NCBI GenBank assembly: GCA_017481225.1
Contig: JAFUPM010000055.1
Coordinates: 1-49,938, forward strand
Length of the DNA: 49,938 bases
Reading direction: 5' to 3'
Source: Clostridia bacterium
GTDB lineage: Bacteria > Bacillota > Clostridia > Oscillospirales > CAG-272
The first letter of the stretch is position 1, and each line of letters opens with the position of its first letter. The notes below the pieces were generated by a model. That model was not told where the DNA came from and ran no database searches. It saw nothing but the letters and a program-made list of their open reading frames with translations. Of this stretch, positions 7,703 to 15,782 are shown piece by piece. Position numbers and translations under genes: made by a program.

Positions 7703-7828
7703 TATAGTTAGATTTGATTTTATAGCTGTAGGATTTGCTTTTGCAGCTGTAGGATTTGCTTTTGCAGCTGTAGGATTTGCTTTCGCAGCTATCGAATTGG
7801 TTTTAAGACAGTTAGATTAATTTCTATG
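7703..7828. repeat. 21-bp tandem repeat (minisatellite)
   Basis: Three near-identical 21-bp units at 7724-7744, 7745-7765 and 7766-7786 (AGCTGTAGGATTTGCTTTTGC), with decayed copies at 7703-7723, 7787-7807 and 7808-7828. It lies at the 3' end of the MFS gene. Read on the minus strand one frame gives a K-A-N-P-T-A-A repeat, but there is no start site. Confidence 0.8.
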
Positions 7829-7832
7829 GCTG

Positions 7833-9077
7833 TCAAGCCTTGCCATGCTCTGCTCTGCACTTTTTATAAAGCAGGGTAAATATCAATGCACCTATAAGAG
7901 AGAACAGCACTCCTACAAGCATACCGAGCTTCATTCCAAGCTGCTCCGGAGTTATAGCCATATCAAGGGCGAGATTTGCGCCAAAGGCGCTTGTGGATAC
8001 CGTATCTGTGATAATGCCGAGGAGCTGAGGCGCAACGGATGCGCCGAGGTCTCCGCCCGCAGCCATAAGCGCATAGAGGAATACTCCTGCCGTAGGGAAT
8101 CTGTCCGATGCGGCAATAAGGCTACCCGGCCAAAGCATAGAGGTGGCAAAGCCTGTAAGGGCGCAGGCTACAAGTCCGAGAAACGGAATAGGAGAGAGCG
8201 CAGCCACAGCATAGCAGACGGCAGATGCCAAAGTGCCAAGTATAAGCACACGGTATATGCGCTTGCCAAATTTAGAATAAAGAGTTCTGCCAAGTCCGAG
8301 GGTAAGGGCAAACAGGGCAACGCCGAATATATCGCCATAGATTTTCGGTATTCCCAAGGCTCCTTCAAGATAGCCCGAGCTCCATTGCGCCATTGTACAT
8401 TCGGCGGCACCTCCGCAGAAGATGCCTATAACGAAGAGCCAGAGTGTTCCCTGCTTCAGATAGCTCATAACTCCCGAGGCTCTCTCAGGGGTTTCAAGAG
8501 TTGGAAGCTCGGAGCCCAGGAATGCTACAACTGCAACGGCGGGAATAAGTGCAAAAATCAGCGCAAGCACCCACCAGAATTCACCGCCAACGAATTTCAG
8601 AAACAGAGTGCCGAGGATTATTACGCCGACGGTTCCCCAGGCATAGACGGAATGGAGCTTGCTCATTTCTCTATCGGGGTTTTCAGCAGGGATTGCGGCA
8701 ATAACGGGGCTGATAAGCACCTCGCCAAGTCCTCCTGCGGCGGAGAATATAACCGTACCGATAATCATACCGACGTACTCGTTGCCGGCAAAAATAAAAG
8801 GCGAGGAGGCGAAAATGAGCAGTCCTGCAATGGAGATTGCAGGGGTCAGCTTAACAGCAAGGGGTATATTGAATTTATGGGACAGGAAGGAAAATACAAG
8901 GTCCACAGACAGCTGCGTAACGAAATTCACAAGCACCAGAAGTCCAAGCAAGGAGTAGGATATACCGTAGGACTCGCGGAAGGTGAGAAAAAGCAACGGT
9001 GAGAGGTTGCCGATAACCGACATCGTGAAGCTGGTCATATAGCACGCGAATTTAACTCGCTTATAGTTTTTAGTCAT
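7833..9077 (-). CDS. Major facilitator superfamily transporter
   Basis: A 414-residue integral membrane protein with about twelve hydrophobic segments. An early MTSFTMSVIGNLSPLLF helix is followed by a second helix ending in a short loop with VDLVFSFLSHKFN. It resembles the sugar/proton symporter-type MFS proteins of Clostridia, but the substrate cannot be read from sequence. The start is ATG 9077 with AAAGGAG seven bases upstream; an in-frame extension to 9104 has no ribosome site. It stands alone with a good promoter, and its 3' end runs into the 21-bp minisatellite. Confidence 0.85.
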   Translation of the reverse strand: MTKNYKRVKFACYMTSFTMSVIGNLSPLLFLTFRESYGISYSLLGLLVLVNFVTQLSVDLVFSFLSHKFNIPLAVKLTPAISIAGLLIFASSPFIFAGNEYVGMIIGTVIFSAAGGLGEVLISPVIAAIPAENPDREMSKLHSVYAWGTVGVIILGTLFLKFVGGEFWWVLALIFALIPAVAVVAFLGSELPTLETPERASGVMSYLKQGTLWLFVIGIFCGGAAECTMAQWSSGYLEGALGIPKIYGDIFGVALFALTLGLGRTLYSKFGKRIYRVLILGTLASAVCYAVAALSPIPFLGLVACALTGFATSMLWPGSLIAASDRFPTAGVFLYALMAAGGDLGASVAPQLLGIITDTVSTSAFGANLALDMAITPEQLGMKLGMLVGVLFSLIGALIFTLLYKKCRAEHGKA

Positions 9078-9110
9078 ATTTTTGCTCCTTTCGAAACTTA
9101 CCACCTAGAG

Positions 9111-9139
9111 AGTATAGCACAAGGAGCATTTTTTTGCAA
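9111..9139 (-). promoter_or_regulatory. Promoter of the MFS gene
   Basis: Minus strand TTGCAA (9134-9139), 17 bp, TATACT (9111-9116), about 35 bp before the ATG. Confidence 0.65.
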
Positions 9140-9309
9140 GAGGTTTTTAGCTTTTATTTTTTCTTTTTCGCTTCTTTGGCGTTTCTTAATCGCTTTTTTG
9201 CCAATTTTTCTACACGGGTACCTGTTAATTCATTTATCGCGTTGTTTTTTGCGAAAGGATTGCCCGATTTTTTTATTAGAAATCTAAAGGCAGTTTCTGT
9301 TCGATAAAG

Positions 9310-9334
9310 TAAAAACCGCCCTTTTCGGGGCGGT
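9310..9334 (-). terminator. Terminator of tspO
   Basis: ACCGCCC (9315-9321) pairs with GGGCGGT (9328-9334); the minus strand runs into TTTTT. Confidence 0.85.
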
Positions 9335-9339
9335 GATAA

Positions 9340-9825
9340 TCAATTGAGCAGCCAGATTGCGGCATTTAAATATCCTGCAAAGGTTACCCATAGTATATAC
9401 GGTAGCTGAAGCCACGCCGAGACAAGGCTTACTCTGCGGTAGCACAGCACGTAGCGCACTATGGAATAAAGCAATACGAGCAACCACAAAAAAGCGATAA
9501 AATAGGCGGAGTTATTAAAGAAAACAATACTCCAACCGAAATTCAAAAACAGGCTTATGATATAGAGCTTTATCCCCTGCTCCGCCGCCGTTTTATTACG
9601 CTCGCTGTGTATTAAAACCATAGCCGAGCTGACTCCCATTAAGACGTAAAGCACGGTCCACACAATGGGAAACAGCCAGCCCGGAGGCGCAAGAGGCGGC
9701 GCATTCAGCTCGGAATAAATATCCATATTACCCCGTGTTATAAGGGCGGATAAGAGTCCTACGAGAAGCGGCACGGCAATAGCTACGGCATATATAAGGA
9801 TACGTGAGAGTGTATTTTTACGCAT
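9340..9825 (-). CDS. tspO: TspO/MBR family membrane protein
   Basis: A 161-residue protein of the tryptophan-rich TspO / peripheral benzodiazepine receptor family, with five membrane helices. Family landmarks are APPGWLFPIVWTVLYVLMG (about 48-66), the NFGWSIVFF helix and the C-terminal GYLNAAIWLLN. Members bind tetrapyrroles and other hydrophobic ligands; the role in anaerobes is unclear. The start is ATG 9825 with AAAGGAG upstream; a TTG at 9840 overlaps that ribosome site and is rejected. It is monocistronic. Confidence 0.93.
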   Translation of the reverse strand: MRKNTLSRILIYAVAIAVPLLVGLLSALITRGNMDIYSELNAPPLAPPGWLFPIVWTVLYVLMGVSSAMVLIHSERNKTAAEQGIKLYIISLFLNFGWSIVFFNNSAYFIAFLWLLVLLYSIVRYVLCYRRVSLVSAWLQLPYILWVTFAGYLNAAIWLLN

Positions 9826-9967
9826 TTTTGCTCCTTTCAAGGGGTGGCTTTTTTATTTAAGCCTATGCAAGGTGACGCAAAAATATGACACGGGGGTGGG
9901 GTAAATATATTTTTCTAATATGGATAAGGGTCAAAAATTTCCGAGCGGTTTTTGCTTGCTTTATTGC

Positions 9968-11293
9968 TTATTTCACTTTTATGTTTCCTATTTTAATATA
10001 ACCGTTATCGGAGGTGGGGGCATCAGAAGCAAATCTGACCAGAGGATAATCTCCGCCGCCAAGTCTGAATTCAAGAGAATATTCTCCACGCTCAATCTCT
10101 TTTGGAAGCCTGATTGACAGGCGCTCGATTGAATCACCGGGAAGCCACCCTCTTGCATCGATTTCGGTTTGGAAGCAATGCTCCCCGACTTCACCTTTAA
10201 GTCTAAAGGTAAACGGCAAAGCAGAGTAAATTGGAGCAACTCCCGAATTTTCTATCCAAAGAACAAGCTCAAGTGTATCGTCTGAGGATGCGCAGGACGG
10301 ATATTCCGCAAGCCTTACAGCAAAGCGATAACCCATTTTCTTTATCCATTCCTCAATTTTTTCGCGCCACTCGTGCGGAATGGTTGATGATTTGGCATTA
10401 AGACTGCTGATATGCCATTTTAAGCTTTGTTCAATAATTTCATCTATATCCCATCCCTGCTTTTTCCATTCTGTCAAATACCAAAAAGTCTCGAAGGATA
10501 TGGGAGCCGTCTTCCATGTGTCACCCATTTCGTAAATGCTTTTGGGCAAAAAGACATTCATGTGATAGCCGTTCCCCAAGCAATCTGCACGGAATCCCAC
10601 AGGGCGACGGCTTTGCGCGTATTTCAAAAGCTCAGGCGAGCAAAGCTGTCCTAAAAGATGAGTCTTTTCAAATGCGGAAATATAAGCATCCACAAGAGCT
10701 TTCAGCGCATCCATATGATAGCTTCTGAAGCCGTGGCCCTCTCCCCACGCTCCTGTGAGAGAAATATCCATAGCATAAAAGCCCTGCGCTCCGTCATATC
10801 GCGCTCCAAGAGCCTTTATCGCCCTGCCGAATTTTTCAAGAAAGATGGGGTTGCTCGGCGAGTCCTTTACCCTCTCTGTCGGCGGTCTCTTAGGGCAAGA
10901 TATCTCGGCACGAAGCCAATCGGGAACATCCTCGTTTTCTCGCGTTGTATGTGGCATAAGCCTGAGAATTATGCTCTGATTTTCCTCTTTTGCCCTCACG
11001 AAGATTTGGTCTATGACCGAATAATCATAATTGCCCTCTTCCTTTTCAAAATCCTTCCAAAGGATACGGAAATACGCAATCTCAGTATCCGGATAATATC
11101 CCTGCTCTCTGCCCCTCTGCTCTACCCAATCGTAAACGGGATAATGCTCCTTAACCCAGCCACCCGTGGTATCGCAGTCCGAAAACAGTGCCTCATCTCT
11201 GAAATGCTGAAATGACATAAAGCCCTTGTAGGGATTGTTCAACAGCTTATCAGTCCTATTTATTATGTTTCTTGTGTCGGGAGTTCTTATCAT
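9968..11293 (-). CDS. DUF4832-type protein, probable glycoside-active TIM barrel
   Basis: A 441-residue protein without signal peptide. The opening NPYKGFMSF, the barrel-like strand AYFRILWKDFE (about 74), the acidic loop TGAWGEGHG (about 181-189) and the C-terminal beta domain beginning IENSGVAPIY (about 355) are hallmarks of DUF4832 proteins, whose N-terminal half resembles clan-A glycoside hydrolases. The Glu of WGEGH is a candidate catalytic residue. It is the last gene of a three-gene minus-strand operon, 12 bp after the acetyltransferase. Activity on a glycan is inferred, not shown. Confidence 0.82.
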   Translation of the reverse strand: MIRTPDTRNIINRTDKLLNNPYKGFMSFQHFRDEALFSDCDTTGGWVKEHYPVYDWVEQRGREQGYYPDTEIAYFRILWKDFEKEEGNYDYSVIDQIFVRAKEENQSIILRLMPHTTRENEDVPDWLRAEISCPKRPPTERVKDSPSNPIFLEKFGRAIKALGARYDGAQGFYAMDISLTGAWGEGHGFRSYHMDALKALVDAYISAFEKTHLLGQLCSPELLKYAQSRRPVGFRADCLGNGYHMNVFLPKSIYEMGDTWKTAPISFETFWYLTEWKKQGWDIDEIIEQSLKWHISSLNAKSSTIPHEWREKIEEWIKKMGYRFAVRLAEYPSCASSDDTLELVLWIENSGVAPIYSALPFTFRLKGEVGEHCFQTEIDARGWLPGDSIERLSIRLPKEIERGEYSLEFRLGGGDYPLVRFASDAPTSDNGYIKIGNIKVK

Positions 11294-11305
11294 AAACCAA
11301 ATCCT

Positions 11306-12445
11306 TTATACTCTGTCCTGACCGTTCCAACTAAGCGGAAGGGGCAACCATGCCTCGGCAAGGTAAGATGCTTCAGCGGTATAGCTTGGAGAATACGGGC
11401 CGAAAAGATATCTATGAGCAGAAAGCTTATCAAGAGTTATATCAGCAGACTTTTCGGTGTGCTCGCAAAAAGCATCCTTGCCGTCAACCACTAGACGAAT
11501 TGTTCCGTAATCCTCAATTCCGATGCAAACCTCACCGCTTGGGAGCGACTGATACGATGCCTTAAGCTTCAAGAATGCATCAACAGTTTTCTCAAAATTG
11601 CAAATTTTAAAATGCGAAGGAGAATCAAGCGAGAACGATTCGCAAACAGCAGAAAACAGCCTGATAGCATCAAGTTGATGAGCTTCCAGTGAAAATCTTA
11701 CACTGCAAGCGCACCTTTTCTGCCATGAGCAAATCACATCGCCAAGAGCCTTTATGTCTATTCCGAACGCCTCTGCTATATCTCCACCGTTCTTTGCGGA
11801 AAGATAACCTATCGGAGTATCTCCAGAAAACGCGATATATGGAATATTTCTCCACATTGTGAGGGATTTATAAATGTTTTCGCCATCTCTCGGCACATAA
11901 ATTCCATTGCTGTTGTAAAGCTTTGCCGAAAACGCGAGCCATTCCGTATCACTCGGAGTTATTTCCTTAAAAATCAAGTCCGAGTTGTAATTTCTCATCT
12001 TTTTTTCGCGGTTTTTATCGGTAAATGTGAAGTTATAGCCTTGTCCGCAAGCCTCAAAGCCGTATCGGTTATAGCGGCTTCGCAATCCGCCAAGTCTTGC
12101 AACATCAATATCAAGTCTTTCAACCTCGCTCATTGCATAATCAAGTATTGCGCCCATATAACCGCGCCCCTCATAATCCCAATGAACGGCAACATTGCCT
12201 GTTGTTGCAAATTTCAGATGCTTTCCAAAAACAAAGGCATCAAAGGGGTAAACGCTCATGCAAGCAACCAGGCGTCCGCCATCGAAAATACCGAAATGCT
12301 TACTCATATGCTCATCGTCGCGAGCGCACATTTTGGGCATCTCAAGCTCAAAATTCATTTCTTTTCCATTTTTTCTTCCGAAAACAGCATTAAGCAATGC
12401 GAGAATTTCGTCGTAATGCTCTGCTCCCAATCGTTCAATCTTCAT
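11306..12445 (-). CDS. Eis-like GNAT acetyltransferase
   Basis: A 379-residue protein with the size and layout of Eis-type acetyltransferases: an N-terminal GNAT domain with the acetyl-CoA loop (VHWDYEGRGYMGA, about 88-100), a second degenerate GNAT half, and a C-terminal sterol-carrier-like domain. The acceptor is unknown; Eis relatives acetylate amines such as aminoglycosides, but the gene order here points to a sugar-related substrate. The start is ATG 12445 with GGAG upstream. It lies 20 bp after the DUF5107 gene and 12 bp before the DUF4832 gene. Confidence 0.85.
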   Translation of the reverse strand: MKIERLGAEHYDEILALLNAVFGRKNGKEMNFELEMPKMCARDDEHMSKHFGIFDGGRLVACMSVYPFDAFVFGKHLKFATTGNVAVHWDYEGRGYMGAILDYAMSEVERLDIDVARLGGLRSRYNRYGFEACGQGYNFTFTDKNREKKMRNYNSDLIFKEITPSDTEWLAFSAKLYNSNGIYVPRDGENIYKSLTMWRNIPYIAFSGDTPIGYLSAKNGGDIAEAFGIDIKALGDVICSWQKRCACSVRFSLEAHQLDAIRLFSAVCESFSLDSPSHFKICNFEKTVDAFLKLKASYQSLPSGEVCIGIEDYGTIRLVVDGKDAFCEHTEKSADITLDKLSAHRYLFGPYSPSYTAEASYLAEAWLPLPLSWNGQDRV

Positions 12446-12465
12446 ATTTTTCTCCAAATTTAAAA

Positions 12466-14397
12466 TCAATGCATTCTGAAATCTATATCGTATGGCAACG
12501 GGTGCTCGCAAAGAACAAGAGCATCGCTTATATCCTCTTCCCCACAGCCCATAGCCTTTGCCATTTCCTTTTTATAAAGCTTTACCCAGATTCCCGATAC
12601 GGAATATTCGCCTTCCTTGAAGTCCTCAACCACAAGCTCGGAATTTATAAACTCCTTTGCTCTTTCCGTTTCTCCGATTTCAACAAGGCACTGCCCTACG
12701 TACATCTTTAGTCTGCCTATATTCTTAATTTCCTCGGAAGCGGAGCTGTAAAAGCTTATAAATTCATTGAATTCTCCGCATTTTATTGCAATTTCGCCGT
12801 ATTTTACAACCAACGAGGGGTTGTTTGAAGCGAGCTCCACCGCGCGGCGAAGACACAAAAGAGCTTTTTCACATTCACCGAAAACATTGCTAAGCAAAAG
12901 CCCAAGTGCTGCGAGAGAATAGTATTTTTCGCCCACAGCAACAGACTCCTCAAGATATTTTCTTGCAGCTGAGTATTCGGCATCGCGGTAGCAGATAAGA
13001 GCAAGTATGTATTTATCAAAGGCTGTAAGATTCGAGCGAGACTCGATTAGCGCTCTCCACTCAGCTCCCGCGATAAACTCGGTATTCTCGTCTGCGTCGG
13101 TGGAAATCCCGTTTAACAAATCAAGATAATATTTCTCTTCCTCCCCAACGCTTTCTTTCGGAAAATAGCATTTTTCGTGAAGACGGGTATCTCTGATTTT
13201 TTCGGTGAGGTAACCTTTTCCGCGTCCCAAAATCGCAGGCGCATCGACACAGTCCTCGGCAAACATATCCAAAAAATCAAGCTTTTCAGGAACAAAGGCA
13301 TCAATTTTTGCCGTAATTTCCGACCATTCGCCTTGATTCGAGCCAATATCTATGCCCTGATATACCTCAAACCAGGAAATTTCATCCTGTCCGTCAAGAA
13401 GAAAATGCTCAAACTGGGTTTTGCAAAGTCCTGCCTGAATTTCATAATAGTCGCGTCCGCGAGTAAGCCAGCTATTCCAGTGCTGACCACCCGTGATGTT
13501 GCCCCAAAGAAATGCTTTTCTGCCAAAGAGTCTCTTATCGGAGTATTGAAGCAAGCCCTTGCCGTCATCCCCTATGGAAGAAATCCACTTTTTATTTTCA
13601 TCCGGGATATCAAAGAAATAATCTATCGCATCGTATGCGTGATATGGGTCAGAGACGTCCTTGCCTGAAAGATGCGGAACATCGACTTTCGATATGCAAA
13701 AGCCGCCATCGCGGTAAGATGTAACAAATGAGCAGTTTGCAGGCACAAAGAATTTTGTCCCGGGCTTTTGTTCAACCGCTATGTTTGACCACCAATACAT
13801 ATATGTAGGCTCGGATTTTGTGTTTTTTACGGTAATATTAATCAGCAGTTTGTCACCGTCCAATGTTGCTTCGATACAGAAAACAAGTCCGCGAATTTCC
13901 TCATATTCGTACATTCTGAGAATATGGTTTCCACACTTTCCGTTAACCTTCACGGCAAAAAGCGGAGCACAGGTGAAATATGTGTGTCCTCTGACGCCAA
14001 CATTCCACTCTACACCGCCTGCAAACCAAGCATTTCTCAAGGCAAGATTTGCAAATATGAGTGCATCGTTTTTGTATATAATATCCTTTTTCAGCTTTTT
14101 ATCGTAGAGCGACCAAAGACGTCCGCCAAGTTCAGGAAGAAACACCGCCCGGAGACTATCGTTTTCCAAGATTGCCGCTGTATATTCCCTATTGCAAAAG
14201 CTTCTATCATATAAGTTTTGCATTTTATACGGAAGCACTGATGAAACCATGCCAACACCGATAAACTCTCTTTCCTTTTCGCTAACAGTTTCGTCAGGAA
14301 TAAACCAAAGATGATTTTTCGGCGCTGTAATATCGGGTATATTATCCTTTTTTCCAAGATTCGCGCTGAACAGTTCAATCTTTTCAAACTTTAACAA
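12466..14397 (-). CDS. DUF5107 galactose-mutarotase-like protein with TPR tail
   Basis: A 643-residue soluble protein. Residues about 70-390 form a beta-sandwich of the DUF5107 / galactose-mutarotase type (LPELGGRLWSLYDKKLKKD, GGVEWNVGVRGHTYF, YYEIQAGLCKTQFEH), followed by helical TPR-like repeats (about 480-620). It is shorter than many DUF5107 proteins, which exceed 1000 residues. The start is probably TTG 14397 with GGAG nine bases upstream; the TTG at 14412 overlaps that site. It heads an operon with an acetyltransferase and a DUF4832 protein, divergent from an AraC regulator. It probably binds or processes a glycan. Confidence 0.78.
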   Translation of the reverse strand: MLKFEKIELFSANLGKKDNIPDITAPKNHLWFIPDETVSEKEREFIGVGMVSSVLPYKMQNLYDRSFCNREYTAAILENDSLRAVFLPELGGRLWSLYDKKLKKDIIYKNDALIFANLALRNAWFAGGVEWNVGVRGHTYFTCAPLFAVKVNGKCGNHILRMYEYEEIRGLVFCIEATLDGDKLLINITVKNTKSEPTYMYWWSNIAVEQKPGTKFFVPANCSFVTSYRDGGFCISKVDVPHLSGKDVSDPYHAYDAIDYFFDIPDENKKWISSIGDDGKGLLQYSDKRLFGRKAFLWGNITGGQHWNSWLTRGRDYYEIQAGLCKTQFEHFLLDGQDEISWFEVYQGIDIGSNQGEWSEITAKIDAFVPEKLDFLDMFAEDCVDAPAILGRGKGYLTEKIRDTRLHEKCYFPKESVGEEEKYYLDLLNGISTDADENTEFIAGAEWRALIESRSNLTAFDKYILALICYRDAEYSAARKYLEESVAVGEKYYSLAALGLLLSNVFGECEKALLCLRRAVELASNNPSLVVKYGEIAIKCGEFNEFISFYSSASEEIKNIGRLKMYVGQCLVEIGETERAKEFINSELVVEDFKEGEYSVSGIWVKLYKKEMAKAMGCGEEDISDALVLCEHPLPYDIDFRMH

Positions 14398-14435
14398 TGC
14401 TAACTTCTCCAAATAAAAATGTAGTTTTCAATATA

Positions 14436-14441
14436 ATTATA
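14436..14441 (-). promoter_or_regulatory. -10 box of the DUF5107 operon
   Basis: Minus strand TATAAT 39 bp before the TTG start. No good -35 is seen, as expected for an activator-dependent promoter. An AAATTTGCAAATTT palindrome lies just upstream (about 14448-14461). Confidence 0.45.
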
Positions 14442-14539
14442 CATCGTAATTTGCAAATTTAAAATGGATAATATGATATTTTTTTGTAAAAAACGATTAT
14501 TTTTTCTTAAAAATTAACAAAACAGCAATCCCTTTATGT

Positions 14540-14545
14540 TATAAT
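14540..14545 (+). promoter_or_regulatory. -10 box of the first AraC regulator
   Basis: TATAAT 30 bp before the ATG at 14575; -35 is weak (TTAACA at 14514 is 20 bp away). Confidence 0.45.
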
Positions 14546-14574
14546 AAATAAAAACGAAAACGGGAGCTAAAAAA

Positions 14575-15366
14575 ATGAATGTTTGCGGTCCGCTCATTTT
14601 TGATATTCAAAAAATCCACACCCTGATTCACAAGCACGAGGATGCCGGCTTTAACTATATATGCAGAGCAAGAGCCTGGGATGGATTCGTTATTATAACA
14701 GAGGGGAAATGCATTTTCGATTGCAAAACAGCAGGCTATTTTCTGCTAAATGCAGGCGATATTATATTTTTAAGAAAAAAAGAAAGCTACTCAATCATAG
14801 CAGATGAGTCAATCTCATACTATACCGCCGCCTTTGATTTTTCGCCCGAATCCGATGATATAATGAATATGATGCCAAAGATTTCCCGATGCGACAGCCT
14901 GCTTTTAAAAACCGTTGAACAGTTAAATGAGAGCTGGCAAAGGCAAGATTTGGAAAGCTATATTTTTTGTAAAATACAATTCCTCAAAATATACTACGAT
15001 AAGCTGCGCTGTGTGATAGACGAGTGCTCCTGCTCCGATGCATCAGTCAACAAAGCGGTCCAATTTCTTCATAGCAATTTCAAGAAGAATTTTTCGAGCG
15101 AGGAGCTGGCAAAATACTGCTCTATCAGCGAGTCACATTTAAGAAAAAAGTTCCGGCATGAAATGAAAATGACTATTCTTGAATACCGCGATATGCTAAG
15201 GTTTAGATTAGCAAAGGAGCTGCTTTCCAGCGGACTTTTTAATATAAAGGAAGCAAGCTATGAGCTCGGATTTTGCGATGTTTATTACTTCACCAAATTC
15301 TTTAAAAGATTCTCGGGTTTAACACCTAAAAGGTATATAATCGAGAAAAAGCAGGTTCTACAATAA
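14575..15366 (+). CDS. AraC-family transcriptional regulator (glycan operon)
   Basis: A 263-residue regulator with an N-terminal cupin-like sensing domain (YFLLNAGDIIFLRKKESYSI about 59-78) and a C-terminal double helix-turn-helix (about 160-258) with the AraC signature SYELGFCDVYYFTKFFKRFSGLTP split over the last helix pair. It is transcribed away from the DUF5107-acetyltransferase-DUF4832 operon and most likely activates it. GGGAG lies upstream of the ATG. The gene is noticeably more AT-rich than its neighbours. Confidence 0.9.
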   Translation: MNVCGPLIFDIQKIHTLIHKHEDAGFNYICRARAWDGFVIITEGKCIFDCKTAGYFLLNAGDIIFLRKKESYSIIADESISYYTAAFDFSPESDDIMNMMPKISRCDSLLLKTVEQLNESWQRQDLESYIFCKIQFLKIYYDKLRCVIDECSCSDASVNKAVQFLHSNFKKNFSSEELAKYCSISESHLRKKFRHEMKMTILEYRDMLRFRLAKELLSSGLFNIKEASYELGFCDVYYFTKFFKRFSGLTPKRYIIEKKQVLQ

Positions 15367-15533
15367 ATTCAAACTACATATTCAGGTATATATCCAAAAA
15401 TCCCAAAGCATTATAACTAATATTCATAAATACTACTCATAAAACATTACGAATGCTTTTCATAGAGCAAAAACAGCATTTTAAAAAAAGAAAACTACTA
15501 TTCAAAAAAAGACATACACAATCAAAAAAATAA

Positions 15534-15563
15534 AAGAGGCTGCCTTTTTAAAAGACAGCCTCG
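15534..15563 (-). terminator. Terminator of the feo operon
   Basis: GAGGCTG (15536-15542) pairs with CAGCCTC (15556-15562); the minus strand continues into a T-rich run. The remaining 170 bp back to the AraC gene is AT-rich and shows nothing else. Confidence 0.8.
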
Positions 15564-15567
15564 GGCT

Positions 15568-15774
15568 TCAGGGGTTATTATCTTCTGCTTTTTGCGATGA
15601 GCAGCCTCGGCAACAGGAGCAGTTGCCCGAGCATACGCTCCTTGACTGACAGGTAGCGCTATCGGGACAGCCTATACATTTTTTGCCGCTTTTTTTCGCT
15701 TTGATGATGTAGGCTGTGGCAGAGCCTATTATCAGCAGGATAATACCTATTACAACAAAATCTATTGGTGACAT
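15568..15774 (-). CDS. FeoB-associated Cys-rich membrane protein
   Basis: A 68-residue protein with one N-terminal membrane helix (about 5-24) and a Cys-rich tail holding nine Cys (CIGCPDSATC, CSGNCSCCRGCSS). This is the small protein commonly encoded beside clostridial feoB, with a suggested but unproven role in Fe(II) delivery. It starts 8 bp after feoB. Confidence 0.9.
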   Translation of the reverse strand: MSPIDFVVIGIILLIIGSATAYIIKAKKSGKKCIGCPDSATCQSRSVCSGNCSCCRGCSSQKAEDNNP

Positions 15775-15782
15775 ATTTTTAA

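Noticed and set aside
7845-9002. Long plus-strand open frame opposite the MFS gene
   Set aside because: Highly charged, Cys-rich shadow of a membrane protein gene.
15367-15533. AT-rich stretch after the first AraC gene as a possible small gene or RNA
   Set aside because: Only loose AT-rich repeats; no start, no stem and no promoter of quality.
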